A DNA stretch of 64,000 nucleotides, taken from Diplonema japonicum. Lineage: Eukaryota > Euglenozoa > Diplonemea > Diplonemida > Diplonemidae. Where the stretch lies: contig OZ025648.1 of assembly GCA_964019335.1 (NCBI GenBank), forward strand, positions 1,054,001 to 1,118,000, given 5' to 3'. This document shows positions 23,901 to 36,356 of this stretch, piece by piece. The first letter of the stretch is position 1; the number at the start of each line of letters is the position of its first letter. The position numbers were made by a program, and so were the translations under genes. Under the pieces are notes generated by a model. It worked only from the letters and a program-made list of their open reading frames with translations. It was not told the origin of the DNA and did not search any database.

Positions 23901-26900
23901 TTTCGGGTACGTGTACTTCTCGGTTGGGTCGATGAACAGGAACATTCCGTCGCTGTTGTACAAGCTGAACGCCATGACGATGGAGGTGGAGCTGAGCAGG
24001 ACGATGAGCTACGGGCATCTTGTGACGGAAGTGGAGGCCGTGGTGGGTAGCTACCTCGACAGGGCCAGGCGTGCGCTGTATGTTCTGACGCATCTGTCGC
24101 GTACCTCAGTCGCCGTTGTCAACGCATACGATGTGACAGGCATCACGCCTAACGTTGCCGATGCCCCCAGTGCCGGTACTAACATTACTGTGTACGGGCA
24201 AGGCTTCACAACGCTGCGGGGCACTTATGAGCCTATCTGCAAAATGGGTACCACTGTCTCCGATGGGTGGTTCGATACAGAAAATGGGAAGACGATCATT
24301 GTCTGCACTGCTGTTGTGCCAGAGTCGTACTCTGCGTGCAACTGGCTTGCATTGGAGGTCTCGATCAACAGGAACGACAATCGATGGACAGAGACAAGTG
24401 CGCTGATCAAAAGAACCAACACCGCCTTGATCCTCTCTCTGGGGACTAAGCTCGAGAACTGGTCCTTCCCGCACCTCGCGACCAACATACCAATGACTCC
24501 CAATGACCCGTTTATCAATCGCGAGGACCTCCTGAAAGCTGCAGAAGACCCAGTGGTCGTACCAGGCCCTATTACTGAGCCTCACACACAGCTGGACTCC
24601 ACTGATCTACGTATCGTGCAGCCCGTGGCAACAGGGCCGTACAACCAGAACGTCACAATCACCGTGAAGGGTGCTGGATTCTTCGAGTCACCTTTTATGA
24701 AGTGCAGGTTTGGGTCCAACATCATCACACCTGGTACCTTTCTCACTGCGATCAGGATGCTGTGCTTCCAGCCCGTGCTGGCTGAACCCCTTGCTGCGGT
24801 GCTGGAGGTCACCCTCGACGGCCAGATCTATTCGAACAGCGGTGTGCGGTACTTCGGTATCGACGACGCCGTTAAAATCGATGCCTTCTTCTGTTCGAAC
24901 GTCACTGGCACGAACCTCGACTGTCTGAACTCTGCCACCTCCACTGTGAAGTCGCAGGCTACAGTCGAGTTGCCCCCTTTGATCGTTTCATTCAGGGACT
25001 CTCTCGGGACATTTGTAGGAGCTGTGTGGACAAGGGAGCAAGTGGGCACAGTCACCATCACACCCCCCGAAGGCCTCGATTTCGGGACAAGCACACTTAC
25101 GGCGACGCCTATTGAGGGGAGGGCTATCTTCAGTGATCTGAGGGTCCTGCTGCCCAAGTCGGGGGTGTACAGCATTGAGGTTATCTACAAAGACAAGGCT
25201 GGGACCTTTGCCACCACAGTGGACCTTACGGTGGTTGGCGGGGAACCGAAGAAGGTCATCATGCACGTGTCGCCTTCGAGCTTCTCGAACAATCGTGGAA
25301 AGCTCACGACACAGCCGAAGATCAAGATCGTCGATGCAGCTGAAAACCCTGTGCTTGACAGCAACTACAATATTGTGGCGGCACTGGGTGGGGTTCCTGA
25401 AGAGCTGCAAGACACGGAAGGCAACAGCCTAATCGGGATCAAGGATAACATCGCGCGTCGTGGTGGGGGTGACAGCTATGATTTCACAGATCTGGAGATC
25501 CATTCACTGCCGGGGATATCCATCAGCGGGAGGGAGCTGCAGTTTGCACAAAGAAGCTACAACACATACGATCAGCTCGACTTCGTGCTCACGTTCACAG
25601 CGTACTTCAACAATGTGAGGGTCAACACTCTTAACCAGCTGTCGGCCACCATACACCTTGTTGACTGTTCTGCTGAGAACATTGGGAATTCCAAGCTTGC
25701 GTGGATCGAACCCGAAGAGCTCCCTACAGTGACGGGCACAACCCTTACCATCAAGGGGTGGGAATACCGGGACCTAGGGTCGTATGGGAGCTATAGGTGC
25801 CAGTTCCGCGATGCGAACAGTGGCACTTTTGTGACATCGTTGGAAGCCACCTTCTTGGACTCATGTTCCATAAGCTGCACGCCGCCCGCTTCCCTCCGTG
25901 ATGCGCCAGGAATGTACTTGGTGCAGCCTGCGTTGTGCTGCCGCAACAATTTGGGAGATCTGGACTGTCCTACCACTGCGGCGGTGGGCCAGAACTGTTT
26001 CGAAACAGGGCAGACGCTGACAGCCTTTAACGAGTCATCGTTGAAGATCGATACTTATTTCAAGTATGTGGGCCCTGGCACGCAGATAAAACTCTGGAAC
26101 CTTGTATCTGCTCTCCCGGCTCCTGCTTTCGAGTACCACCCGTACTCCGATGCGCTGGGGCTACAGACCACCGTGTCGCAGAAGCTTCAGGTGAATGCTT
26201 CGAAGTCTAACGGTGTGCGGAAGTCGCTGGCAGCGAACTACATTATGAACCAGTTCAACAGATCAGACTTCGTGTACCAGCTGAATATGTACTCGGAGAC
26301 CATCGCGAACAAGGAGACCGTTCTGCGTAGCAGCGCAGAAGTAACGATTGCGGGACAGGATTTCTGGACGTCGAACGACTGGCAACTCGACTCATCTGTG
26401 CAGCTCTTACAAACTGATCGCCCTGACACAAGCTTCATAGTGGGTGTGGCCGATTCATCTGTGGGATTGAACAACTGGCAGGGCAGCTGGGTCTCTGACC
26501 AAGACTACATGCGGAACGGCGTGCCTAGCGAGGCCTCTATCACGATGGAGATTATCCCAAAGCTCACCTACTCCGATGCCACTGGTGAGTCTCAGAGGCA
26601 CTACGCAAGCGTGAAGCAGTCTGAGCAGCGTTTCCACACCGTCTTCACCGTCGACGGCAGCCCCAAGTACAACAGTAAGTACACCCTCGCACTTAATCAC
26701 TCCCTCATTGAGTTTAAGAACGTCAAGCTGGAGTACCCCGCAAAGGGCACCTACACCGTGACCTTCAAGCATGCTGACCCTATCATCCCTATGCTCTCCA
26801 CCACCATCAAGATCCTCGAGGGGCTGCCCTATAGGGTGGCCTTTGACTCTGTGAACTTTGGTGGCATCAACGGGCTGCCAAGCTCGACGCTTACTAATGC

Positions 26901-29900
26901 ACGTGAGCTAACGACGCAGCCCAGATTCAGACTACTTGATGTGTCTGATAACACGCTGCAGGATCTGCCGAGTACCTTTGACATCTTCGTGCGTGTGCAT
27001 AGTGTGTTGCCGTGGCCGAGGTGCCTCCCAGAGGTAACGTGCCCAGCGGGGACAACCTGTCCTGATGCTGACCCGAATACGCCTGGCATGTGGGGTCAGA
27101 TAGATAGGAACAACGCTGGACTATGCACCTGGAACACGCCTCCCCTCACTAACAAAAGCAAAGAGGCGTCTGATGTGCGGCTGCTGTACGACCCGAGGTT
27201 CGATTCAACGGGAATTGCCGCCTATGGTGTCTCTGCCGTCAGTGCGTTAATGAATCTGTGGGCAAAGGAAGGTGAGAACTACAACATAACATTCGACTTC
27301 TATGGTCCAGGCCTAGACCTTTTCGACTACAAAGTACCAGCACTATCGGTACCGAAGCTGATCACAACCTCGTTTTGCGCTACGCCCTGTCCTTCAGGGC
27401 AGAGGATTTGCCAGTTTGATCCCCCTTCCTTTGCGCATTCGGCGCCGGCTGGGTCGATCGGAGCACCGCTCATCGTGTACGGGGACTACTTCGATTTCGC
27501 GAAAGGGGGCAACACGGATGACAAGCTGAGGATTGAGTTGGCGTACCTCGTGAACCAGACGGCCTTCACGTGTGAGGTAGCAGCGTCCCTGCGGGATCCC
27601 TGCAGCGTGACGACTATTATTCCAGCATGCCATTACCTTTGCTACAATGTGTATTCTCCGCTGCAATACACCGAGCTTGACCGTAAGGCTTGTTGTGCTA
27701 CAGGTTTCAAGAACGACAAGATCACGGCATGTGAACCGACAGCACCCCTGACTAGAAATGCCTATATCCTGCAGTCGGCCGCTGTATCCTGTACTTCATG
27801 TCTAGCTAGTGCCCTCAACCAACCTGCTACAACTGCAGTAAAAGTCGCGACCTCGTGCCAATCGGGCAGCCAGTGTTCTTCGTCTCTCAATGCTGTTACA
27901 GCAACAATAGGTCCACCCAAGATTGGGCCTCCCGTCCAGCTTGGTGTGAATGAATCCACTTTCAAGATGGGCAGCGTGGACAAAGACAGAGTATCACGGG
28001 AGAGGCTCGACCCCATAGAGATTAAGATCACTTCCAAGGACAGCACGGGGAATGACGTCGAGGCGACAGACACCGTTAGGCGAAGGGTGAGAATCTTCTT
28101 GCAAAAGCAGGTTGGCTCTGGGCTTACCGACTGGAAGGGACCTGACTGCTCGCTTGGCGATTGTTTGCCTCACGCCCATGAAAATCAAAAATTGTGCAGC
28201 AACGCCAGCATCGAGTGTGTGCACTTTGTGAATGCCGACGGCAGCGCAGCAAGTAGCAGTGATGCCGATATGGTGGACGGCACAGCTGTTGTGTATGTTG
28301 TACTGCAAGCTCCGAAAGAACGTACGTTCTTGGTGCAGATCAGAGATATCACTCCTGTAGGCAGCGGGTATGTTGCGCTGCCTTCGTGCGCAGGCCCTTA
28401 CATTCGGAATGGAGTTGACTTAGGACACGGCGCACCGGCTGTGACAAATGAAGGGACTTACAACTACCCCTTCGTCGACAGTGTCAAGTGCTCCGTCTCA
28501 AACTCAGGTGGGTACACCAGTGCCTGGAGTTTCAGGGTACACAAGGGTGCACCGTACCGTCTTGGCTGGGCCACGACGCCGCTAGGCCAGGTTAGGAACG
28601 AGGATAACAATATTGAGTACATTTTGCAGGTGCAAGACTTTGCTGGAAACGTGCTGAATAAAGAAGAAGTGCGAGAAACACCGATTTCTGACTTCATAAA
28701 GGTAGCCGTGAAGGTCACAAGGACGGTACCAGAGCTGCGCAACAACGTGACAGGTACTTTGTTGAGGCAGAGGCGTGACGAGCCGCTCACTGAGGAGAAC
28801 CTGCAGCGTCTCGAAGCCCTTGCGTGCACGTTCGACGTAACGAACGACATCGACAACAACAACGAGATCGAACTGGGTTCTGGGCAGAACCCCGCTCAGA
28901 TCAAGTTCAGCTTCCGCGGCCTTATGATTTGGCACGGGATGAGTTGTGTGCTGTCCTTCAAAGCGATCGAAGATACGACGAACTCCGTACAGAACAGCCT
29001 GGCCAGGAGGCTCAACGAACAAACAGTGCCAGGCGTATCGCAGGTTGTAGTACCCACAAAGTGCTGCGATCCTGGCGCTGATGGAAAATGCAACCAATTT
29101 GCTTACTCGTTCGAGTTTGGGTGCTGGAACCAAGAGCTCAAAAGGGTCATCGAAGGCAGCTCCAACAAGAAATCGACAAAAGGCAGCAGCCTGGCACTCG
29201 TAACAGAGGCAACCCCCTACAGCTGCCTGTACCACTGTGGGACATGCGAGACAGGGATGACTTGCGATGGGACCATCTCACTGGACAACCGCAAGGACTA
29301 CTGGAGGGAGCCTGTCACGTACAGTGCTTTTGAGTGTAAGCCTACGAACTGCATCATCAACGGTTCGGAGCCGGGCTTCAATCTTGATGTCTTAAGACTC
29401 ACCGATGAGCAGCGATCGGGAGTATGTTTTCTTTTTTCTAATTACATTCACGCAACACAATCACAGAGGCAATGTGCAGAAGGCAGGGAAGGACCCTACT
29501 GCGGGGTGTGCATTAGAACCAAATCGGACGCAGCGCAATATGGTTACGCTCGCAGTGAAGGAGGGTGTGCCAAGTGCCCATCACCTGCTGTGAACTACAC
29601 TCTACTAGCTCTCACTGGGCTAGCGCTACTCATCGTTGTGTTGGTGATGGTGCTTGTAAACCTGAACACGGGACCCACGGTGACAGAAACGCCAAAGATT
29701 TCAGTCATGATCAAGATGCTCATGAATCACGTGCAGGTATGATGACCGCTTTCCATGTTGCATCTTTCACAGGTGGCAGCGCTAGCTGGAGACTTTGCAG
29801 TGAAGTGGGGGTCTCTCCTTGATCAGATATTTGACTACCAGTCCAAGACAGGCCCCACGAATGTGGTGTCTCTGGCCTGTGCTGTGGAGTACGACTACTA

Positions 29901-32003
29901 CGCGAAGTTCATCGGGTGGATGCTTCTCCCCATCCTTGTTGTTGTGGTGCCCGGCATGGTGGTCGTGTGCATCGAACTGCGAAGGCGATTCTTCGTAGAC
30001 GAGGACGAAGAGAAGCCGATGAACCCGGAGGTTCCCCCAGAGTGCCAGTCGCCGTATCACTGGATGTACGACTGGTGTGTGGAGGACAGGGACAGGGAAG
30101 AGTTCAGGAACCACCTGGAGAAGCACTCCATGCAGACCGAGCAGCAGAAGAAAAGATGGAAGCTCAACGTTGAAACCCGCAGAGTGGCAAATCCAAAGAA
30201 GGTCCTTACCTCAGTAGAAGAGCTCGCGAGGACAGAGACAACGATCGAGGATGAGTACATCCCCATAAAGGTGCAGCGTGTCATCGTCGATGCCGGGCAT
30301 GAGAAGGACGCCTCGTCGTTCGACGTCTTCTGGGAAACGAACATCGCTCTCGGGACGCATGGGTGCTGGCTGTGCAAGAGGTGCTGTATCATGGAACAGC
30401 TTTTCCCGTCTCCTGGTGTGGGGAGGATCGGTGCTGAAGACCAGATCAAGGAACTGGTCAACAGGAAATGGTATCCTTGCGATTTAGAGGAGCACGAGAT
30501 CACAAAACGCAAGCTGCAGATGCTCTTCAAAGAGGAGTTGCTAGAGGCCACCTTGGCACGTTTCGAGCTCATCGAGAAGATAGACAAGCGGCTTGCGAAA
30601 GGACAGCACACGACAGTGGATGACGTTCAGAAGCTGACGGCAGCGTTGTTCAAAGGAGAGGACTCCGATGTCCACGAGGAGGGTGAAGACTCGGAATCAG
30701 AAGCAGAGACGACAGAGGACAAGCGTCACAGACAGAGAGTCGCCAGGGAACTCCTCGAGAGACGCAAGGCACTGGCAACATCAACCACACCTCCGTTCCC
30801 TGTGGAGCATCACAAGTCGTTCGACTTCCCAGACCTCGAAAACCAAGAGGCGGCGGGGACCTCGATCACCGTCATCAGCGATGGGAACATCGTCTACGGG
30901 CACCAGAAGAGCAACTGCCAAAAGGTCTCCCTGCGTAAGAAGAAGGAAGCCGCGATCATCTTCTTCCTGAAGGAACAAGGAGTATGCCTTTTTATATTTC
31001 ACCGCACGGGCATCAACAAGAAAATACAAAACCACAGACCTCCCTAGGCGCTAATGAAGCCGGCAGTGTGAAGCATGACCGCATGATAGCAGTCCGCCAG
31101 CAGACGCTCGGCAAGGACTCCTTCTGGAAGTACCAACGAACAGACATCATGACGGGCGAAGACCTCGAGTGGCACACTCACGAGGATCCTATCACACCGC
31201 CGAGATCGCCTAAGAGGGGAAGGTGTGGCTTTTTTAGAACAAACAATAAATTTCTTTTTTTTATAGTGTACTGCCTGGCTTCGTGCAGATTCCAATGCAG
31301 AAACCGGAGGAAGAGGAGACCCTTGCCGATCTTCCAGGTTTGATAAGGAGGAGAAAGGGAAACACATCATACAGATTGGTACCTCGAAGCGGAATATCCG
31401 AATCTGATAGACTTTAAGCTCCCGGACAAACAACTATTGCCCGTACCCTCCGATGCCACCGGGCAGTGCGTGGTCTATGATCTGCAGGAACTGGCGAGGT
31501 CCGTGGGGTACAGGGAGCTGTACGCCATGGCAAGACTGCGAAGGATGCGGGATAAGTTCGCCAAGTGGAGGGCAATGGGGTATGATTCCACCCCCCCTTT
31601 TTTTTTCCTCATTTTCTATTTTTTTTAGGATCTCCGAGTCAGACATAAAGACGAAGCTCACGAACCATTCGGACGCAGAGCCAATGGCAGACGGGGGCGG
31701 GGATGATAAAAGTTCACGAAAAATGTCAGTTTGGAGCGAAGTCCGCGGGAGTCTATGGAACGAGATGGACGAGCTCGACACAGAAACACGCAGCAAGAGG
31801 TTCGAAGTGCAGAAGAAGAAGAAAGAACGCCTCGTTGACAAGGACAAACACATGAACGTCTTGGAAACGTGCGGTCTTTGCCACAAAGACTTCGCTGTAT
31901 GGTACTGCCCGCACTGCGATGAGTTTTACTGCGAGCTGTGCGACGGCCTGATGCATCAGTTCGGGGAGGCATCAAAACACATGAGGCTCAAGGTATGGTT
32001 GTT

Positions 32004-32048
<45 letters not shown>

Positions 32049-33296
32049 TTACTTACCTAATATCCACCACACAGCCGCAACCCAAAACATCACCTTTAAC
32101 CGAAGCAGGATTTGAGATTAAAATGCACCTCACAGACATATACATGGTGGCTGTCATCGTGATTATTTTCCTGTGCTACCCATCGCTGATGAAGGAGATC
32201 GCGTTGATGTTAAACTGCACTGAAAGCACGTGCGTCTCGCTCGGGACGTGCCATCGTTTCCTTGAAGAGGACCCGGCTATCGACTGCAGCGAAAGCCCGT
32301 ACCCGACCTTCCAATTTCTCAGCTTGTTCTTCTTCATGATGTACGGCTTTGGGTTCCCGCTAATGGGGTACTTGGTCTTGAGGGCAAGGCGGTACGAATT
32401 GCGTACAAAACAGGTTATGAGCACACTGGGGTTCTTATACTCAGGGTACCGCGAGTCGAAGTACTACTGGGAGATGGTCATTATGTTGCGGAAGATGTTG
32501 ATCGTGTTCATTGTGGTGTTCCTTGCAAGGTACGACAAATATCAGTTGTACTCCGCAATGTGGCTCATCACATTCTTCGTGTTTTTGAACATATTCTTGA
32601 AGCCTTTCAAGTACGCGGTTCTGTGGAGGCTTGAGAACTTGTCGCTCATCTCCATCATGATCACCTTGAACATCGGTTTGCTGTTCTTTGAAGAGCTGTC
32701 CAGTGCGGTGGAGCTCATCGTGATTGTGGGGGCGTTTAGCTTGAACGTGATCGTTTTGTTGGTGTTCTTGATTCACATTCTGAAGGAGCTGCGCACGGAG
32801 GTCTACGAAAGGGTTGACACTGATGGCGATGGTGATTTAACATATCAGGAATTCCAAGATTATTTGTCAATGAAATGGGATGAATCGAAGCCTGACGTTT
32901 TCGTATGCGGGAAAAAAAAAAAAGAAAAAAAAGAAAAAAATCCAGAAAACCCGAGACGAACGCCTCGAAGACGACAAAACAGCGATTCGGAAAAGAAAGT
33001 GGGAGAAGATCGACAAGAAGCAAAGAGAATGCAGGGGGAAACCGAGTAACGGGGTGTACAACACCACGGCGGAGTTCGGGTACTGGATGGAGCACTACAA
33101 AGACAAAGATAAGCGGCGCAACAGGTTTGAGTGGTTTGATGGCTTCAAGGAAAAGCCCAATACGGCTAGGAAGATTAAGGAGAAATGTTTGACAGAACAA
33201 GAAATGCCTGCTTTGTGGCAGCATACTCTTGGGGAACTTGTTGGGGGAAACGGCGACCCACGGGCTGAAGAAGGCGACATTGAGGTACAACGGGGG

Positions 33297-33334
<38 letters not shown>

Positions 33335-33388
33335 TGAATACTGCAGATGGTAGTGCAGATGAGAAGGGTCTGTGAAAAAGAAAAGTAA
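8896..33388 (+). CDS. giant multidomain receptor with 8-TM channel-like C terminus, B-box and EF-hand
   Basis: I reconstruct ten exons: 8896-29421, 29467-29736, 29773-30981, 31038-31222, 31267-31337, 31375-31579, 31629-31992, 32075-32902, 32946-33284 and 33347-33388. All joins keep frame, giving about 8,012 residues. The signal peptide is LLFLLTCLVICVSWDAASA. The ectodomain of about 6,900 residues is Cys-rich. It holds PAN/WSC-like units, a GPGSGPAA repeat (about 569-619), PSI-like motifs, EGF/laminin-like repeats (about 4215-4490), propeller-like stretches, IPT/TIG-like domains (about 5085, 5240, 5600) and filamin-like segments. After a CGVC...CAKCP Cys cluster come the first membrane segment, the motif KISVMIKMLMNHVQV-AAL..DF and a second segment. 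A long cytosolic loop with a B-box zinc finger follows (CGLC...CPHC...CELC...H), then six more segments carrying LGFLYSGYR.S.YYWEMVIMLRK, an EF-hand (DTDGDGDLTYQE) and a basic tail. This C terminus matches a widespread protist receptor/TRP-like family. Ligand unknown. Confidence 0.88.
10603..10749 (+). repeat. 24-bp coding minisatellite (AAGPGSGP units)
   Basis: About six tandem 24-bp units inside the giant gene encode AAGPGSGP with one Ala to Thr change. Synonymous differences between units show the array is not brand new. It forms a flexible Gly/Pro linker between Cys-rich domains. Confidence 0.9.
29422..29466 (+). other. in-frame, stop-free 45-nt intron in the giant gene
   Basis: GGA|GTATGTTTTC...TCTAATTAC...TCACAG|AGG. 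The length is divisible by three and no stop occurs, so a naive ORF reads straight through it (15 hydrophobic/polar residues). Removing it brings SG next to RQCAEGREGPYCGVC, the Cys cluster expected before the first membrane segment. Confidence 0.8.
29737..29772 (+). other. 36-nt intron in the giant gene
   Basis: CAG|GTATGATGACC...CTTTCACAG|GTGGCA. It contains an in-frame TGA, and splicing joins NHVQ to VAALAGDFAVKW, a conserved family motif, in phase 0. Confidence 0.9.
31338..31374 (+). other. 37-nt intron in the giant gene
   Basis: CCAG|GTTTGATAAGG...CATCATACAG|ATTGG. It contains stops in the coding frame, and removal gives ADLPDWYLEAEYPNL. Neighbouring introns are 30982-31037, 31223-31266 and 31580-31628. 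All were placed by GT-AG ends and frame continuity. Confidence 0.8.
31993..32074 (+). other. 82-nt intron made largely of poly-T
   Basis: AAG|GTATGGTTGTTG, then about 43 T, then GTTACTTACCTAATATCCACCACACAG. It follows the B-box exon. The T run fills the usual polypyrimidine position but is far longer than needed. The next introns (32903-32945 and 33285-33346) carry A runs instead. Confidence 0.85.
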
Positions 33389-34145
33389 ATATTTTTTTTT
33401 TTTATTTCTTCATTTTTTTTTTTTATCTTTTTACTCCCCTCTTCCCCTTCATTAAACGGTATTTAATGACAACACCACCTCCCCCCTTTTTTTTTCTTCT
33501 TGCTTTCTTGGAAAAAAAAAAAGAATTAATGTAGATGCTGCTAACTCTTCTATTTTTTTTGTGTGGTTTTTTATAATCCGCAAGAAAAAAATCCTCGTCT
33601 CAATCAAAACTCTGTTTGTGGGAAGGGGGAAAAAAAAAAGAATGGGAAGAAAACCAAGGATGAAAATGGGGAAAGATACAATTAAGAAGAAGCAAATAAG
33701 TTACAATAACCACCTAAGGTGTGCTATCACTTAAGTCCCCCCCCCCCCCCCCCCCCTTCCTCCCCGTTGCCACCTTTTCTTTTTCTTTTTTTTTTTGCTT
33801 CATCCCACCCTCCCCAAGACGCTTACGTGAAAGGGGGAAGAACAAAGAAAAAAATAAAAAAGAGGAAGTTATCTCTATCTCTCTCTTTTTTTCCCCCACA
33901 AAACAGAAAGAATATCACAAACCCTCCGTTTTTCTTTTCTTCTTTGTCTTCTACCCCCCCCTCAAAAAATCTACCTTTTTTTGATCCAGTATTCCAACAC
34001 CACATAAGTTTTTTTATAAAAACCCGGGGGAAAAAAATAAGAAAAAAGAAGAAAAAAAAAAAACCTGTGTTTTTTTTTTTTTTTTCATACTTTCCTAAGG
34101 GAAAAAAAAAAAGAAAAAAAAAAGGGGGCGGGTGGGGGGGGGGGA
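33389..34145. other. intergenic homopolymer spacer
   Basis: Mixed runs of T, A and C, including about 18 C near 33739-33756, then T14 and G/A-rich sequence up to the NIPA start codon. The apparent ORFs are low-complexity Phe/Pro/Lys translations. TTTCCTAAG near 34093-34101 could be the splice acceptor. Confidence 0.6.
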
Positions 34146-34888
34146 ATGTCAAAATGGCTCATAGGTGTCGCAGTGTCCGTAACGGGGACCTTCTCTTCGG
34201 GTTTGGGGGACAATTTGGTAAGAAAAAGTTACGCCGAGGCAGAAGAACTGGAGGGTGAAGACGTCCCGCCGCCGTACAAGCGCCCCTTATGGGTGGTCGG
34301 GTGGTTCTTGACGATAGTAATGGACACTGGCTGCAACGCTCTGGCGATAGCATTGGCACCGTTGTCACTTATAATACCCCTGGGTGCCTTGCATATATTA
34401 TGGGGAGCGTGGTTTGCAAGAGTGATCAACAAAGAACCTTTAGGAAAGCTAGGAATAGTTGGGGCGGTGGTGATTGTCGTTGGCGTAGCCTTGGTGCTAG
34501 TCAGCGCACCTCACGACTCGAAATCACGAAATTTCGACGAAACGCTTGACATAATATCAGGGCCCGGGTTTATAATAGGACAGGGTGTCACCATTGCGTT
34601 GGTCTCAATATGCCTATGGTTCACATGGTGTTCAAACAATGTAATAATTCAACATTTCACGGCCCCGGCAGTTTCCGGACTGCTCGGGTCGAGCAGCAAT
34701 CTAACCTTGAAAATCTCCGAATCCCTTGCTAGCGGTGGCACGGCGAAATGGGAATTCTGGATGGTGGTTTTTTGCACGATATGCCTTGCCGTGGCGCAAT
34801 TGACTTCGCTGAACCATGCACTGGCAACGGGGGAGGCCTTTATGGTGGTACCGACCGCGAACTCCGTTTTGCTGATAGGTGGTATGCG

Positions 34889-34934
<46 letters not shown>

Positions 34935-35220
34935 CGAATACATGACAGGCACGATAAACGGTTTGGTGTGCTTTGACTCTGACGATCTGTCGTCGACTCA
35001 GCTGGGTCTCCTCGTTTTGGGTATTTTTGTTGTGGTGGTCGGTATTTCTATCCTTGCTGGGAAGAAAACGCTGCTGCACAAGCTCATGAATTACGACTCC
35101 TGCTCGTCATCTTGTTCTGGTTCTTCCGACGACGAAGCAGGCCTCCTCGGGGCACCCTCGTCACAGGTCAACTACCGGACCAGCACCTCTACTGATGCGC
35201 TTCACGCTGCAACTCCCTAA
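34146..35220 (+). CDS. NIPA-type magnesium transporter
   Basis: Two exons (34146-34881 and 34949-35220) give 335 residues with about nine membrane helices. The order fits the NIPA/DMT family: an N-terminal helix with GD in SSGLGDNLVRKSY, GWFLTIVMDTGCNALAIALA, the typical PLSLIIPLGALHILWGAWFA, EPLGKLGIVGAVVIVVGVAL, a central helix pair, SLNHALATGEAFMVVPTANS and GTINGLVCFDSDDL before the last helix. A Ser/Cys-rich acidic tail follows. The 67-nt intron consists mainly of about 44 T and ends in ATGACAG. Splicing in phase 1 joins LIGG to TINGL as in family members. The family moves Mg2+ and related cations across plasma or endosomal membranes. Confidence 0.88.
34882..34948 (+). other. poly-T intron in the NIPA gene
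   Basis: GTATGCGTC, then an uninterrupted run of about 44 T, then CGAATACATGACAG. Reading through it gives a Phe tract and a premature stop. Confidence 0.88.
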
Positions 35221-36041
35221 ATAAAATATTTACTGTAAAGCGAAAAATTCCCAGCACCGATTTTTTTTTCCGGCTTTTACAGTATTTTTTTTTCTTTTTT
35301 CTTACGAGTTTCTTTTAGGGGGGGGGGGTCATTTTTTTTCTTGAGGGAGGTCGTTTCCCTAACTACTTTGTGGCCTTTCTCAGTGATTTTTTTTCTTTTT
35401 TGTGGGTTTTCTTGGGGGGAGGGGGTAACGTTGTTATTTAAATGAAGCACTATGTAAACTCTGCTGCATGATGTTCTAGATGGCTCTCCCCATCCACCCT
35501 ACCCCACCCCCAGATGCTCAGGGAAGGCGAACGTGCTGTTGCATTGTTCCCGCCCGGTTCCTCCGTAGCGAAAAAAAAAGAAGAAAAAAAGAATGGCTGA
35601 ACTTGGTTTCTTCCCCCCCTCCCCAGCTCTTCGGTGCTGTAATGCACGAGGCTAGCTTATGTCACCCCCCCCCTATTCACTGCTTTGGGAAACAGAGGGG
35701 ACGAAAACGAGGGGGGAAAGAAATAATGGGAAAGATATAAAAAAGGGGGAAAAAAAAAGGGAAATTTTCTTTTTTTTTAAATTTTCTTTTCTATTTTTTT
35801 TTTTCCCCTCTATTCTGGATCCCCCCCCCCTCACCCCTACCGCACCCTGTTTCATCATAGTGAATTTTTTTTTCTTTCCCCCCCCCATTTTTTTTTGAGC
35901 TTCGATTTATCTGATTTCTTGGTTTTTGTTTCTCTCTTTTAAAGAAAAAAAAAAGGGGGAACTGCGTTTGTTTTGGATATCAACTCCTAACATGGTACAG
36001 GCCTCTGCACTTACAAAACAAACGCTTCTTCGAGAATATCC

Positions 36042-36083
<42 letters not shown>

Positions 36084-36182
36084 CTTTTTTCTTAACTCCA
36101 CGACAAGCGAAGAGTGATTTGGAGGACGAGAGGCACCCGTGGAGACGGTGCAACCCCAACAGCCTGAGTGCGATGAAAGTGG

Positions 36183-36214
<32 letters not shown>
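35221..36214. other. intergenic homopolymer-rich spacer
   Basis: AATAAAATATTT follows the NIPA stop codon and may serve polyadenylation. The rest is T-, C-, G- and A-runs with a T tract of about 34 near 36044-36077 and an A run of about 31 near 36183-36213. The motif ATCATAGTGAATTTTTTTTT near 35853 recurs near 49791. I see no gene. Confidence 0.55.
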
Positions 36215-36215
<1 letters not shown>

Positions 36216-36356
36216 ATAGCTATTTACTGCCACACATCGAGGCGCTGTTAACGTCATTAGTGATATTTTTCACAGGGGCAACAAAAAAAAAAAAAGGTAT
36301 GAGCGCCCTGAGTGCGTGACGTAATTTCAGAAGAGGTGAAATTCATAGCTATTTTA
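36215..36356. mobile_element. short MITE-like element
   Basis: The left edge AATAGCTATTTACTGCCACACA (36215-36236) is the reverse complement of a repeat end at 60981-61002. The right edge TTCATAGCTATT (about 36342-36353) ends in the same palindromic core. About 140 bp lie between, including GTGACGTAATTTCAG, which resembles CGTGAAGTAATTTCAG at 60894. It is non-coding. Confidence 0.5.

Noticed and set aside
31984-32047. Long poly-Phe membrane tract in the giant receptor
   Set aside because: It is the T run of an intron with clear GT and AG ends.
33719-34258. 179-codon Pro/Phe/Lys ORF before the NIPA gene
   Set aside because: It is low-complexity translation of homopolymers and overlaps the real gene in another frame.
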